Positions 43,261-54,561 are shown, counted from the first letter of the stretch. The stretch is 64,000 nt of DNA from Gemmatimonadetes bacterium bin94 (GCA_002238865.1 MPNE01000011.1:1-64000); one strand, 5' to 3'. A program made the numbers and translations. The notes: generated by a model from the sequence alone, not told the origin.

Positions 43261-46200
43261 TTGCCGGGACGCCAGTGCCCGACCGACAGGGTGTCCGTCT
43301 TCATGATGTCCGGGTTGACCCAGTAGTACGGCCCGAACGACCGTGCCGAGGGCCATAGCTCGTCCAGCGTGGTAGCGTCGTACAGGACTCCGTCCTTCAT
43401 GACCAGGTCGATGTCGAGCGTGTTTTCGATGTCGTCCAGCGGGTTGGCATCGAGGATGACGAGGTCGGCGTACTTGCCGGTGGCAATGCTCCCCAGCTGA
43501 TCCTCCAGGCCGAGGTATCGTGCCCCGTGCAGGCTCGCGACCTCGAGGGCGCCCAGCGGTCCCAGGGCTTCCGCGTACGCCCACACCTCCCAGTGCGAAG
43601 CGGGCCCGTGCTGCTGCCCGTGCGATCCGATCACCCCGTAGCCTCCCTCCGCGATGACGTCGGCCATCCCCTCGGCGACGATCGCGAAGCCGTAGTCGGA
43701 CTCCGGACGCAGGTTGCGCCTTCGCGCATGCGGGATCAGGTGACGCCAGGGCAGCCACTGCCGGAGCTTGTCGTCGAGCCAGGTGTCGTCACGCTGGAAG
43801 AAATACTCTTCGGTCCATGGCGAGGACCCCCCCACGACGACCGTGGGCGAGTAGTAGAAACCGGCCTGGCCGAGAAAGCGCGACACGTCGGAGTAGACGG
43901 GGAACTGGACGAGGGCGTGCTCGAAGCCGGCGTGGCCATCCATCACCAGTCCGATGTTGTGCGAAAGATCGAAGTTGCCGCCCTCGGATGTCGCCACCAT
44001 GCCCCTGGTGCGTGCCGCGTCCACCAGCCACTGCGCGCGGCGCCGGTTCGGCTGCAGGTACTGCTTGATGCTCTCCGCTCCCCAGCTCTGCAGCCGGGCC
44101 ACCTGATTGTCGGCCTCCTCGGGCGAGTCCACGTCCGCCTTGAACGGATCGTCGCCGGCGGTCAGCGTCTCGCCCGTTGCGTAGATGCGCGGGCCCACCA
44201 TCCGGCCTGCCTGCACAAGGTCCTTGGTGCTCCAGGTGTTGACCGACGATGCGGCCGGGTCCCGGGTCGTGGTTACGCCGTACGCCAGGTAGACGCCATG
44301 CTCGAAGCCGCGCTCGGGAATCATGCCCATTGATTGGCGGTTGTGGTGCCCGTGCATGTCGATCCAACCCGGAATGACGGTTTTTCCGGTGCCGTCAATG
44401 ATCCGATCGGCCCCCGAGATGTCGCATTCGCCGACGCACGCGATCCGTCCGCCGACGGTCACGACATCGCCCCGCTCGACCACGCCGGCCTCGTCGAGGG
44501 TGATGATGCGGGCGCCGGTGATGGCGACGGAACCCTCGGGCAGGTTGCGGGGAACATCGAGGCGCAGATGGGTGACCGACGTCTCCCCTGTGCCCAGGTC
44601 GTGGGTGGCGTAACGGGTGCCGCCCCCGAACTCCAGGGTGGAACTGTCACGCCAGCGGGGAAACAGTCCCCCCCGGGTCGTAAGCCGTTCGACCGGAAGG
44701 CGCCCACCCATGCGCGCAATCGCGGGAAGCGCGTCGGCGGAACGCGCGGGAGGAACGGGCGCCACGAAGACGTCTCCCACGGTCACAAAGGCCACCCTCG
44801 CCGCGTCGGGCGAGGCGACCGCTTCCCACGTCGCCGGCAACTCGACGTGTTCACGCCGGTCCGCGCCGTCGGAGGTCACGGAGACGAGCACGCCGTCGCT
44901 GGCGAAGTAGATCCGCCCGTCGCTGGCGTAGGTGGCAACGGGCACAGCGATGCCGAAGCCGCCGGGAACACGGGCCACAGGCGTGCCCGGTCCGCGGACT
45001 TCGCCGTCCGCGGCGAAGCGCACCAGGTCATGCCATGGGTTGTCGGCCGGAGTGCGTCCGCGCGCGGTGGCACCCGATCCCCGCGCCACCAGGATCTCGC
45101 TGCCGTCGGGACTCCACACCGGGTTCATGTACTCGCCAGGCCGGTCGGAGACGCGCCGGGGCTGCCCGCCGCCGCCGGGGACGCGCCACAGGTGCCCCCC
45201 ATCGGCCCAGTCGAAGGTGGTGAAGGCGACGGAGGCGCCGTCCGGAGACCAGACCGGAGCGTACTCGAAGGTGGGGAAATCCTCCGGTGTCAGCCGGCGA
45301 GGCTCGCCACCGGCGGCGTCGCGCAGCCAGAGCTTGCCGATTGCCTCGAACACGACCGTTTGCCCGTCGGGGGAGGCGGTCGGCCACCGGAGGAAGCGCG
45401 CGTCGAAGGAATCGTCGGGAATGCTGCGCGTGCTGTGGGCCATTTCGGAGATGGTGCGCTCGACACGGGCGCTGAAGGGGATGGTCCCCACCTCGCCGGT
45501 GGCCGGATCGAGCACGCGGATGCCACCACCCTGGGACAGGTAGATTCGGGTTCCCGCGGCGTCCCATGTGAGGCGGGGCAGGATCGGTCCCGCCCTTGTT
45601 ATTTCCTGTGTCATGTCCCATTCGACCGGGTCCATGATCAGCCGCTCGGTCCCCGTGTCCAGATCGCGCAGCCAGAGCCCGGTCCGTGGGCCGAAGACGT
45701 GGCCCCGGTATTCCAGAACGCCGTCGGGTATCCGCCGTCCGAAGGCCAGGAACCGCCCGTCGGGGGACACTTCGGGTGCGAATGCACCGCCGCTGGTCAT
45801 GCGGCCCTGCTGCTGCGACTGGCCGGAGGTGATCGGCGTGACGTGTCCGGTCGCCAGTTCGAGTCGGCGGATCTGAAAGTCTCCCTTCGACGAATCCTGT
45901 CCCCCGAATGGCAGGATCGAGCCCACGAACTGGTGGAAGTAGAGGTAGCGCCCGTCCCGCGAGACGGAAGACCATCCGGGCATCTCGGTGGTGTAGGGGA
46001 CCAGTTCGATACCGGTTCCACCGTCCCGGTGATACATGAACAGCCCGTAGGAGAAGAGCCCTCCCGCCGACATGTCGGTCTGCCGGACGACCAGGTAATC
46101 GCCATCCGGGAGCCACACGGGCTCCGCCGCGCGGATGTTGATGTCCGTGAAGACCGGTTGGGGATCCGAGCCGTCGGCTCCCATGATCCACAGGTTGTTC

Positions 46201-46607
46201 TGGCCGTTCCGGTCGGATATGAACGCGATCTCGGAGCCGTCGGGCGAGAAGACGGGGTGAATGTTCAGTGCGAGACCGGAGTCCTGCGTGATGCTGGTCG
46301 CCTCGCCGCCGCCGGCCGGCATTCGGTAGATGTGACCGAGGAGGTCGAAGACGAGCCAGGCCCCGTCGGGGGATATGTCGACGGACATCCAGGTGCCCTC
46401 GGTCGTCGTAAACCCGATTTCGCGGGTCTCGCCACGGGGCTGGGTGATGTCCCAATCGGCGGGAGCGTTCTGGGCGGCGACGGGGGTGGCCATGGTGGAG
46501 ATGGCGAGGGCCTGGGTGGAGATGGCGAGGGCCACCAGGGCGATGGTGCGGACCATGGCGGTCGCGAGGCGGTGGGCGGGGGGCGGCGCAATAGGTGACC
46601 GGGTCAC
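43257..46607 (-). CDS. Exported amidohydrolase fused to an N-terminal TolB-like beta-propeller
   Basis: A 1116-residue protein from GTG 46607, with AAGGAGG six bases upstream. Signal (ALVALAISTQALAISTMATPVAAQ), then WD40/PD40-type propeller repeats (VFSPDGSEIAFISDRNGQNNLWIMGADGSDPQP; VWSPDGSEILVARGSG) from about 50 to 660. An amidohydrolase domain (about 685-1080) carries the metal motif DMHGHH (about 749) and ISTLD-like start GARIITLDEAG. The last metal-domain strand ends GKYADLVILDANPL. Such fusions are frequent in this bacterial group, and substrates are unknown though peptide-like compounds are suspected. It is convergent with the autotransporter gene, overlapping its stop by 4 bp. Confidence 0.88.
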   Translation of the reverse strand: MTRSPIAPPPAHRLATAMVRTIALVALAISTQALAISTMATPVAAQNAPADWDITQPRGETREIGFTTTEGTWMSVDISPDGAWLVFDLLGHIYRMPAGGGEATSITQDSGLALNIHPVFSPDGSEIAFISDRNGQNNLWIMGADGSDPQPVFTDINIRAAEPVWLPDGDYLVVRQTDMSAGGLFSYGLFMYHRDGGTGIELVPYTTEMPGWSSVSRDGRYLYFHQFVGSILPFGGQDSSKGDFQIRRLELATGHVTPITSGQSQQQGRMTSGGAFAPEVSPDGRFLAFGRRIPDGVLEYRGHVFGPRTGLWLRDLDTGTERLIMDPVEWDMTQEITRAGPILPRLTWDAAGTRIYLSQGGGIRVLDPATGEVGTIPFSARVERTISEMAHSTRSIPDDSFDARFLRWPTASPDGQTVVFEAIGKLWLRDAAGGEPRRLTPEDFPTFEYAPVWSPDGASVAFTTFDWADGGHLWRVPGGGGQPRRVSDRPGEYMNPVWSPDGSEILVARGSGATARGRTPADNPWHDLVRFAADGEVRGPGTPVARVPGGFGIAVPVATYASDGRIYFASDGVLVSVTSDGADRREHVELPATWEAVASPDAARVAFVTVGDVFVAPVPPARSADALPAIARMGGRLPVERLTTRGGLFPRWRDSSTLEFGGGTRYATHDLGTGETSVTHLRLDVPRNLPEGSVAITGARIITLDEAGVVERGDVVTVGGRIACVGECDISGADRIIDGTGKTVIPGWIDMHGHHNRQSMGMIPERGFEHGVYLAYGVTTTRDPAASSVNTWSTKDLVQAGRMVGPRIYATGETLTAGDDPFKADVDSPEEADNQVARLQSWGAESIKQYLQPNRRRAQWLVDAARTRGMVATSEGGNFDLSHNIGLVMDGHAGFEHALVQFPVYSDVSRFLGQAGFYYSPTVVVGGSSPWTEEYFFQRDDTWLDDKLRQWLPWRHLIPHARRRNLRPESDYGFAIVAEGMADVIAEGGYGVIGSHGQQHGPASHWEVWAYAEALGPLGALEVASLHGARYLGLEDQLGSIATGKYADLVILDANPLDDIENTLDIDLVMKDGVLYDATTLDELWPSARSFGPYYWVNPDIMKTDTLSVGHWRPGN

Positions 46608-46786
46608 GTGATGCCTCCTTGTGTGGACGAGGGCCGGAAAATGTCGCATGTGCGGTGGGGTGGGGCGAGGGTGTGGTCCGGGATTGGCGGTCCGTGGCAG
46701 AAGGCCCCTGTCGGGTTTGCGCTCGGCACCCCAACTTACCAGTCGCCTCTCACGCCACTGCAGCAGTCAGGATGGAGTCACCGAAG

Positions 46787-49507
46787 ATGACCGGACAAGA
46801 GAAGACCCCCCCAAGCGCTTCTTTCGCCCAAACCTGCGAACGACCTCGCCCCTTTGCGCTCTTCGCACTCATCGCGCTCTGGGCCATCGCGCTGCCCGCG
46901 GGGACCCTCCGCGCGCAGGACGCCGCCTCGACCGCCACGCAGGATCCGCCCAGCGCGGCCGCCGCGGTTCTTTCGGCGCAGGGGTGGGTGGAGCCGCCGG
47001 CTGAAATTGCGGACGCGGTGCTGGCGCCCCGGTATCTGAACGTGACGCTGAACCAGGCAAGTCCCGACGGGCGGTGGTTCCTCAACGTGGTTGGCGACGG
47101 GCCGGTCACGATGGACCGCTTTTCGCGCCCCTTCGACGAGTTGGGCGGCCAGTTCCTGGAGCCCCAGGCGAATCGTCACCGCAACCTGTCGATCCGCAGC
47201 TCCGCGGGGTTGCAGGTGATCTCGGCCTCCGACGGCTCGGTCACCGACATCGAGGTTCCAGGCGGCGCGCGCGTGTCGGCGGCCCAGTGGTCGCCCGACG
47301 GGTCCGGCCTTGCCTTCTACGTCCACACCGACGACGAAACGCACATTTACGTGGCCGATCCGGAGAGCGGCGACTCTCGCCGGATCACGCGCGACCCCGT
47401 GCTGGCCACCATGGTCACCAACTTCGAGTGGACCTCGAACGGCGCAGAGATTGCAACCGTGCTGGTTCCGGAAGACCGTCCCGGGCGGCCCATGGAGCCC
47501 ACCGTCCCCGCGGGTCCCGAGATCAAGCAGACCGAGGACGGCAAGAATGTCCTCAGGACCTACGCCAGCCTGATGGCGACGCCGTACGACGAGTCGCTGC
47601 TGCAGTGGCACGTCACCGGGCAGCTGGCCACAATCGCCGTCGACAACCGGGACGTCACCCGGGTCGGCGACCCGGCCATGCTCCGGAGCTTCGACTTCTC
47701 GCCCGACGGCCGGCACGCACGCGTGACGACGATGCAGGAGCCGTTCAGCTACGTCGTCCCGGTGACCAGCTTCGGTCGCGTCGAGGAGATCTGGGACCGC
47801 GAAGGCAACGTGCTCGCCGAGATAGCCGAGACCGAACTGAACACGGGCATCCGGGGAGCCCCGTCGGCACCGGGCGTTGCTGGCGACGAGGAGGAGGCGG
47901 ACCGGCGTCAGATCAGGTGGCGTGAAGACGGAGCGGGCCTGACCTTCCTGCAGATGGAGCCGGCTCCCGAGGAAGAGGAGGGGGACGAGGCCGCGGCCGA
48001 GGAGGAGGATGAGGAGGCGGACGGGCGCCGAATGGACCGGGTCATGCTGTGGTCGGCGCCCTTCGGGGAAGACGACACGACCGTTCTCTACGAGAGCAAC
48101 CGGCGGATGGCGAACCACCGCTACTCGGCGGACTACGGCTGGCTCTTCGTCACCCGGAGACCCGGCGGCGATGGCGGTGGGAGGGGCTTCGGCGGCGGGG
48201 GTGGCGGCGGCACGGTCACCGAGTACGCTGTCCGGCTGGACGACCCGGAGACACGCTACACGATCAGCGAGTGGGATTCCGACGAGTTCTACGCCAACCC
48301 CGGCTCGCTTCTGATGGACAACGGCCAGGCCGGTGGCGGCGGTGGGGCCTTTCGCTTTGGAGGTGGCGGCGCGTTGGCCGGCACGCACTTCGTGGAGGTC
48401 GTCGGGGAGGACGGCGGCGAGTCCGTCTTCCTCATGGGCACCCGCTACAACGAAGACCCTCTGGCCGAGTCTCCGATCAGCTTCCTGGACCGGGTCGCGC
48501 TGCGCACCGGCGATCGCGAGAGGGTCTACGAGAGCTCGAACGACGGCGAATACGAGCGCATCACCAGGGTGCTGGATGCGGACGCCGGCAGGTTCGTGGT
48601 GCATCGCGAATCTCCGACCGAGGTCGGGCAGTCGTTCCTCGTAGACGGCGGGGCACGCTCGCAACTGACCCAAAACGTCGACTACTCGCCCGATCTGACC
48701 AACGCACCACGCCAGCGCTTCACGGTCGAGCGCCCGGACGGGTTCCGCTTCCTGGTCAATGTCACAATGCCGCCGGACTTCGTGGAGGGCGAAGAACGAC
48801 CCGCGATGTTCTGGTTCTACCCGCGGGAATACGAGGATCAGGAGTCGTACGACGAGCGCGGACGCACCTTCAACAAGAACGCGTTCCCCAACTTCGGCAC
48901 CCGCTCGATCGAATACCTGATCCGGCTGGGGTATGTCGTGGTCGAACCCGACGCGCCGATCGTGGGCGAAGCGGGGCGCATGAACAACAACTATCAGCAC
49001 GATCTGCGCAACAATCTCGCGGCGGTCATCGACGAGCTGGACGCACGGGGGATCATCGACCGGCGCAGGCTCGGTCTTGGCGGGCACTCGTACGGTGCAT
49101 TCGGAACCGTCAACGCGATGGTGCACACACCGTTCTTCAAGGCCGGGATCGCGGGGGACGGCAACTACAACCGGACCTTTACCCCGCTGGGCTTCCAGTC
49201 CGAGCGCAGGCACTTCTGGGATGCTCGCGAGGTGTACCTCGGGATGTCGCCGTTCGTGTATGCGAACAACCTGACCGGCGCTCTCCTGATGTACCACGGC
49301 ATGCACGACCAGAACGTGGGCACCGCACCCGACCACTCGCCGCGGCTGTTCCACGCCCTGAACGGGCTCGGCAAGGAAGCCGCAATGTACCTGTACCCCT
49401 TCGAGGACCACGGTCCCGCGACAAGGGAGACGTTGCTCGACCTGTGGGCGCGGTGGACCGCCTGGCTCGAGGTTCACCTTGCAGAGGAGACCAGGCCGGT
49501 CACCTGA
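46787..49507 (+). CDS. Exported prolyl oligopeptidase family (S9) serine peptidase
   Basis: A 906-residue protein. ATG 46787 is favoured by GGAG eight bases upstream. ATG 46772 is an alternative. Signal FALFALIALWAIALPAGTLRAQ. A propeller with WSPDGSGLAFYVHTDDETHIYVAD and acidic (EEEEGDEAAAEEEDEEADG) and Gly-rich (GGRGFGGGGGGG, GQAGGGGGAFRFGGGG) loops fills about 60-640. The alpha/beta-hydrolase domain has the triad S768 (GLGGHSYGAFG), D841 (YHGMHDQNVG) and H875 (PFEDHGPAT). It cleaves peptides in the periplasm. GC-rich insert loops are unusual but in frame. It is divergent from the amidohydrolase fusion gene. Confidence 0.9.
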   Translation: MTGQEKTPPSASFAQTCERPRPFALFALIALWAIALPAGTLRAQDAASTATQDPPSAAAAVLSAQGWVEPPAEIADAVLAPRYLNVTLNQASPDGRWFLNVVGDGPVTMDRFSRPFDELGGQFLEPQANRHRNLSIRSSAGLQVISASDGSVTDIEVPGGARVSAAQWSPDGSGLAFYVHTDDETHIYVADPESGDSRRITRDPVLATMVTNFEWTSNGAEIATVLVPEDRPGRPMEPTVPAGPEIKQTEDGKNVLRTYASLMATPYDESLLQWHVTGQLATIAVDNRDVTRVGDPAMLRSFDFSPDGRHARVTTMQEPFSYVVPVTSFGRVEEIWDREGNVLAEIAETELNTGIRGAPSAPGVAGDEEEADRRQIRWREDGAGLTFLQMEPAPEEEEGDEAAAEEEDEEADGRRMDRVMLWSAPFGEDDTTVLYESNRRMANHRYSADYGWLFVTRRPGGDGGGRGFGGGGGGGTVTEYAVRLDDPETRYTISEWDSDEFYANPGSLLMDNGQAGGGGGAFRFGGGGALAGTHFVEVVGEDGGESVFLMGTRYNEDPLAESPISFLDRVALRTGDRERVYESSNDGEYERITRVLDADAGRFVVHRESPTEVGQSFLVDGGARSQLTQNVDYSPDLTNAPRQRFTVERPDGFRFLVNVTMPPDFVEGEERPAMFWFYPREYEDQESYDERGRTFNKNAFPNFGTRSIEYLIRLGYVVVEPDAPIVGEAGRMNNNYQHDLRNNLAAVIDELDARGIIDRRRLGLGGHSYGAFGTVNAMVHTPFFKAGIAGDGNYNRTFTPLGFQSERRHFWDAREVYLGMSPFVYANNLTGALLMYHGMHDQNVGTAPDHSPRLFHALNGLGKEAAMYLYPFEDHGPATRETLLDLWARWTAWLEVHLAEETRPVT

Positions 49508-49533
49508 GGACCGGGCCGACAAGCGGGAGCTAC

Positions 49534-50289
49534 ATGAGCGACGAGACGTTTCCCGGGAACATCGTTGAGCCGCTGACACCGCCGCGCCGGGCCACACTGG
49601 CGGAGTATCTCTCTCGTCCCGGCCGGCCGGAGAGCGCCATGTCCATCGGCGAGGTGCAGGGGTTCCTGTTCTCGGTCGCCGCGTCCCCCGACCTGGTGCA
49701 GCCGTCGGAGTGGTACCCGGTCGTCTTCGGCGGTGAATTGCCCACCTTCGAGGACGGCAAGCAGGCCGAGGGGATCATGGGGGCGCTGCTGTCGCTGTAC
49801 AACGTCATCAACGACGATGTGCGCGAGGGCGGTGGGAGATTGCCCGACGAGGTGAAGGTCCGCGACGACATGCTGGCGAACATGGAGCACGATTCGCCGC
49901 TTTCCGAGTGGTCACGCGGGTTCATCGAGGGTCACCTCTGGCTGCAGGAAACCTGGAAGCCGTTCGAGGGCAGTCTGGCCGACGAATTCATGGACGTGTT
50001 GTGGATATTGGGTTTTTTCGCCACCGGTCCGATTGCGGAAGCGATGATGGAGGAGTTGGGGGATCCGGAGCGGCCGCTGGAGGTCGTCGTCAGGGAGACG
50101 TGTGACGAGTTTGCCAGGGCCGCTTCGATCTATGCGATGATCGGCGTGCATCTGCAGGACCGTCAACGGGAACGCAAACGGGCACGCCCGGCGGAGAGGG
50201 ATTTCGTTCGTCCCGGCCGCAATGATCCCTGCTCATGCGGGAGCCTCAAGAAATACAAGAAGTGCTGCGGGCGGATCGCGCTGGCGTAG
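49534..50289 (+). CDS. UPF0149 family protein with a C-terminal SEC-C zinc motif
   Basis: A 251-residue protein. The UPF0149 (YecA/YgfB-like) helical domain is seen in MSIGEVQGFLFSVAASPDLVQPSEW and LSEWSRGFIEGHLWLQETWK (about 35-180). After a basic linker, the SEC-C motif GRNDPCSCGSLKKYKKCCG (about 226-244) has the C-x-C-x8-CC zinc ligands as in SecA tails. SEC-C domains bind zinc and often ribosomes or SecB. YecA-like proteins are linked to ribosome-associated chaperoning. Start ATG 49534, 26 bp after the S9 peptidase stop. Confidence 0.88.
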   Translation: MSDETFPGNIVEPLTPPRRATLAEYLSRPGRPESAMSIGEVQGFLFSVAASPDLVQPSEWYPVVFGGELPTFEDGKQAEGIMGALLSLYNVINDDVREGGGRLPDEVKVRDDMLANMEHDSPLSEWSRGFIEGHLWLQETWKPFEGSLADEFMDVLWILGFFATGPIAEAMMEELGDPERPLEVVVRETCDEFARAASIYAMIGVHLQDRQRERKRARPAERDFVRPGRNDPCSCGSLKKYKKCCGRIALA

Positions 50290-50365
50290 GGGCGGGCGAT
50301 GCCGCCGGCTGCCGCGCACCGACCCGGCGCTTTGTGATCGGCGGGAGAGCGCGGGGAGCAGTCCG

Positions 50366-51556
<1,191 letters not shown>

Positions 51557-51605
51557 GGGGAGGTGAGGCCCACAACTGGCGCGAAAACCAGTTGTTGATG
51601 AGGTA

Positions 51606-51928
51606 TCAGAGTGCAATGTCCCGAAGCTGCTTGGCAATGAACGCATTCATGGACATTCTCCGACCACTCGCTTTGGTGGCCAGGATGCGGTGGAGGTCGG
51701 GGTCGACACGGACCAGGATCCGACCGGAATATGGCTTGCTGGGTTCCCTCCCCGTCTCTTCGCAGAACTCAAGGTAGTCGTCCACAGCCGTCGCATCGAC
51801 GCCTTCAGCTCGCCCACCGACCGACCTTCGAAGTTGATTCCGTCCCTTGTGTTGACGACGTGACCGGCGAAGAACTCGTATTCGTCGTCGTACTCGAAGA
51901 CGCCTGTGTAGCCCCTGTACTCAATCAT
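51606..51928 (-). pseudogene. HicB-type antitoxin, frameshifted
   Basis: From ATG 51928 the minus strand reads MIEYRGYTGVFEYDDEYEFF and DGINFEGRSVGELKASM, the partially degraded RNase-like fold of HicB. From about 51800 on, the rest of a normal HicB is in another frame (VDDYLEFCEETGREPSKPYSGR, then RILVRVDPDLHRILATKASG and MSMNAFIAKQLRDIAL) and stops at 51606. The span is 323 bp, one base short of a whole number of codons, so a single missing base near 51790-51812 splits the gene. HicB neutralises the mRNA interferase HicA. No intact HicA is adjacent. Just upstream, a frame ending WPDGHPRPECGKGLVRRMRR and then RFLERAGVEG has its TGA overlapping this ATG and may be a HicA remnant. Confidence 0.7.
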
Positions 51929-52016
51929 CCTTCGACTCCTGCTCTTTCCAGGAAACGGCGCATGCGCCTGACCAGGCCCTTTCCGCATTCCGGACGGGGG
52001 TGGCCATCCGGCCAAC

Positions 52017-53312
52017 CTACCCCGCGACGATCTTCCAGATCTTCCCGCGCAACGAATCACTCACGTAGACCGACCCATCCGGCCCGACTGCGACCCCTGT
52101 CGGCCGGTTGTCGGCCTGGTTGGACGAGGTGATCTGTCCACCCGCGAAGCCATCCGCAAAGATCGACCAGTCGCCGGTGGGAGCGTCCCCTTCGAAGGGT
52201 ATCCACACGACGTTGTAGCCGGCCTGGAAGGGCGACCGGTTCCACGATCCGTGGAATGCGACGAACGCGCCGTTGCGGTAGGGCTCGGGGAAGGACTCGC
52301 TCGCGGAAAACGCCATGGCGTTGGGCGCCCAGTGGGCGGGCAGGCCGATCGCGGGCATGTCCATGTCGGCGCACAAGCCCACCTCGACTCCGTCGCCGCC
52401 GTACTCGGGCGCGAGGACCTTCCGGTTGTTGGCCGGGTCGTGAAAGCAGTAGGGCCATCCGAAATCGGCACCCTGGCGGATGACGCCGAACTCCTCGGAG
52501 GGCTTTTCCGATCCGTCCGGGTCGCTGAAAAACGCGGGCCAGAGCTGCCGAAGCTGGTCCCGGCCGTGGATCACGGCGTACAGCTCCCCCGAGCCGGGGT
52601 GCACCGCGATCGCTCCCGCATTGCGCACGCCGGACGCGAATCGCTCGCCGTCCGCTTGCGTCTGGCCGACCTGGTCGGTCGAGAAGCGCCAGATGCCCGC
52701 CCGGGTTTCCAGCTCGCGGCAGGGATTCTTGCCCGCCGCGCCGGGCGTTCGCGGGATGGCCTGGCAGGCGTTGGACGGAGAGCCGATGCCGACGAACACG
52801 CTGCCGTCGGGGTGACGGGCGATGCTCTTCGACGCGTGGTTGCGATCGCTCGGCAGACCGTCGACAATCGTCTCGGGCGCCCCGGCGGGTGTCAGGGAGC
52901 CGGGGGCGATCGAATAGCGCAACACGGCGTTGTCCGTAGCGAAGTAGAGGACTCCGTCGCCAAGTGCGATGCCGGAGCCGCCATTGTCGCCCCATGACTC
53001 CGTCTGGTCGGCTCGGCCGTCCCCGTCGAAGTCCCGCAGCGCGACCACGCCGCCGCGCTGATTGCCCCGGTTGCGCACGGCTACGAACACGTCGCCGTTG
53101 GAGGCGACCGCCAGCTGCCGTGCGGCACCGACGCCCGGGTGGTACACGCGGGCGCAGAGTCCGGTCGGCACCGTGATCGTCGGGTCGCAAAGGGGGTCGG
53201 CGGGAACCTCGTTCGGGACTTCCGGCTGGCTGGGCTCCGCGTCACCGCACGCGACGGCCGTGGTCAGCAGAAGCCCGGTCAACAGGCTCCGGGATGATGT
53301 GCTCTTCCTCAT
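52017..53312 (-). CDS. PQQ-dependent sugar dehydrogenase-like (GSDH family) lipoprotein
   Basis: A 431-residue protein from ATG 53312 with GGAGG upstream. The lipoprotein signal is SLLTGLLLTTAVAC. The soluble glucose dehydrogenase-type six-bladed propeller follows: GARQLAVASNGDVFVAV-like start, SDRNHASKSIARHPDGSVFVGIGSPSN (His region that binds PQQ in this fold), FASGVRNAGAIAVHPGSGELYAV, and GADFGWPYCFHDP. Repeated Cys (DPTITVPTGLCARV, NACQAI, NPCREL, YCFHD, LCADMD) may form disulphides. Members oxidise aldoses with PQQ, but many family members are not proven enzymes. It shares its strand with the binding lipoprotein 16 bp upstream. Confidence 0.85.
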   Translation of the reverse strand: MRKSTSSRSLLTGLLLTTAVACGDAEPSQPEVPNEVPADPLCDPTITVPTGLCARVYHPGVGAARQLAVASNGDVFVAVRNRGNQRGGVVALRDFDGDGRADQTESWGDNGGSGIALGDGVLYFATDNAVLRYSIAPGSLTPAGAPETIVDGLPSDRNHASKSIARHPDGSVFVGIGSPSNACQAIPRTPGAAGKNPCRELETRAGIWRFSTDQVGQTQADGERFASGVRNAGAIAVHPGSGELYAVIHGRDQLRQLWPAFFSDPDGSEKPSEEFGVIRQGADFGWPYCFHDPANNRKVLAPEYGGDGVEVGLCADMDMPAIGLPAHWAPNAMAFSASESFPEPYRNGAFVAFHGSWNRSPFQAGYNVVWIPFEGDAPTGDWSIFADGFAGGQITSSNQADNRPTGVAVGPDGSVYVSDSLRGKIWKIVAG

Positions 53313-53328
53313 GGTGCCTCCGTCTGTC

Positions 53329-54561
53329 CTAACGCGCACACGGCTCCGCGTCCGCAACGGATGCCGGGTGAATGATGCGAAGGGCCAGGCCGCCCTGGCC
53401 ATCGTCCTGCCATTGTACCTGGAGACCCGCCAGGGCACGCTGCGCGCCGGCCTGATCGTCGCCCAGCGGGAATACGGCGAACGGGCCCAGTACGGTTTCG
53501 GTCGAAACGCTGAAGAGGTGATCCCGGATGGCAGCCGGGTCGAGGGTTCCCGTGGCGGCAAGAGCGGTCTCCATGGCGCTGGCGAGGAGTTCCACCGCAC
53601 CGAACCCGCCGGCAGGGTGATAGCCGGGAAGCAAGCCGTGAGCTGCGACAAAGCGCTCCACGAACGTCTCGCTGTCGGCGATGGACCCCGATGTGCGTAT
53701 GGTCGACAGCCAGGGCGAGTTGCCGGCGACGCACCGCGCGAGGTCGCCGACATCGTCGATGAAGTCGGGCTCGGCGGGTCCGAGGTTCAGGCTCACCACA
53801 AGGGGCTCGTAACCGACTGCGTCTACCGCTTTGGTCAGTTCAACCGCATCCGCATAGTAGCCTCCGCCGATGAAAAGGTCGCCTCCGGCGTCTCTGGCCG
53901 CCGTCGCCAGAGCCTCATGGTCCGCCTGGCCCACCGCGTAGGATTGGTCCATCACGATGTCGAGGCCGTGGACGCGGGCCGCCTCTCGCACACCTTCGGC
54001 CACCGATGCCGGGAACTGGGTGTCCTCGTAGATCAGGGCGACCGTGCCGGCTCCAAGCTGCGCAGCAACTTCGACCGAGCCCTGAAGGTAGGTGGGACCG
54101 GGGTTCAACATCTGTACGCTCCAGCTGCGGCCTTGCCCGGCCCATATCTCGGGCGCCGCGGCCATCGGCGCGATCAGCGGCCACCCCGCGGCCTCGGTGA
54201 CGGTGACCACTGCGTCGGTGATGGGACTGGTATAGGGACCGAGCAGCGCGTGAATCGTGTCGGCCGCGATGAACTCCCGGTAGATGCCCGCGCTCGTCTC
54301 GGCGTCGCTGGCGTCGTCACGGAGCACAAGGCGTACCTCCCTTCCGTCGATCCCCCCTCTCTCGTTCAGCATTTCGACGCCCAGACGGTAGCCGCGGGCC
54401 ATCTCGCCGGCCAGATGGGCGTGCCGGCCCGTCTCGGAATAGGCGGCCGCGATCACGATGGGTCCGGGATCGAGCGGGGGGCCGAGGGATTCGTCGCACC
54501 CGCCGAGAGCGAGTCCGAGAAGGCAGGAGAGAGCCGGAATTGCGGGACGAATGCCGGACAT
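53329..54561 (-). CDS. Periplasmic binding lipoprotein, branched-chain amino acid (LivJ) type
   Basis: A 410-residue protein from ATG 54561 with GGGAGG upstream and a lipoprotein signal (CLLGLALGGC). Type I binding-protein fold: IVIAAAYSETGRHAHLAGEMARGYRLGVEMLNERGGIDGREV, LLGPYTSPITDAVVTVTEAAGWPLIAPMAAAPEIW and GTVALIYEDTQFPASVAEGV. It may sense or bind amino acids, amides or urea. No matching permease or ATPase is adjacent, so it could serve a distant transporter or a sensor. The PQQ-type dehydrogenase gene follows within 16 bp. Confidence 0.87.
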   Translation of the reverse strand: MSGIRPAIPALSCLLGLALGGCDESLGPPLDPGPIVIAAAYSETGRHAHLAGEMARGYRLGVEMLNERGGIDGREVRLVLRDDASDAETSAGIYREFIAADTIHALLGPYTSPITDAVVTVTEAAGWPLIAPMAAAPEIWAGQGRSWSVQMLNPGPTYLQGSVEVAAQLGAGTVALIYEDTQFPASVAEGVREAARVHGLDIVMDQSYAVGQADHEALATAARDAGGDLFIGGGYYADAVELTKAVDAVGYEPLVVSLNLGPAEPDFIDDVGDLARCVAGNSPWLSTIRTSGSIADSETFVERFVAAHGLLPGYHPAGGFGAVELLASAMETALAATGTLDPAAIRDHLFSVSTETVLGPFAVFPLGDDQAGAQRALAGLQVQWQDDGQGGLALRIIHPASVADAEPCAR

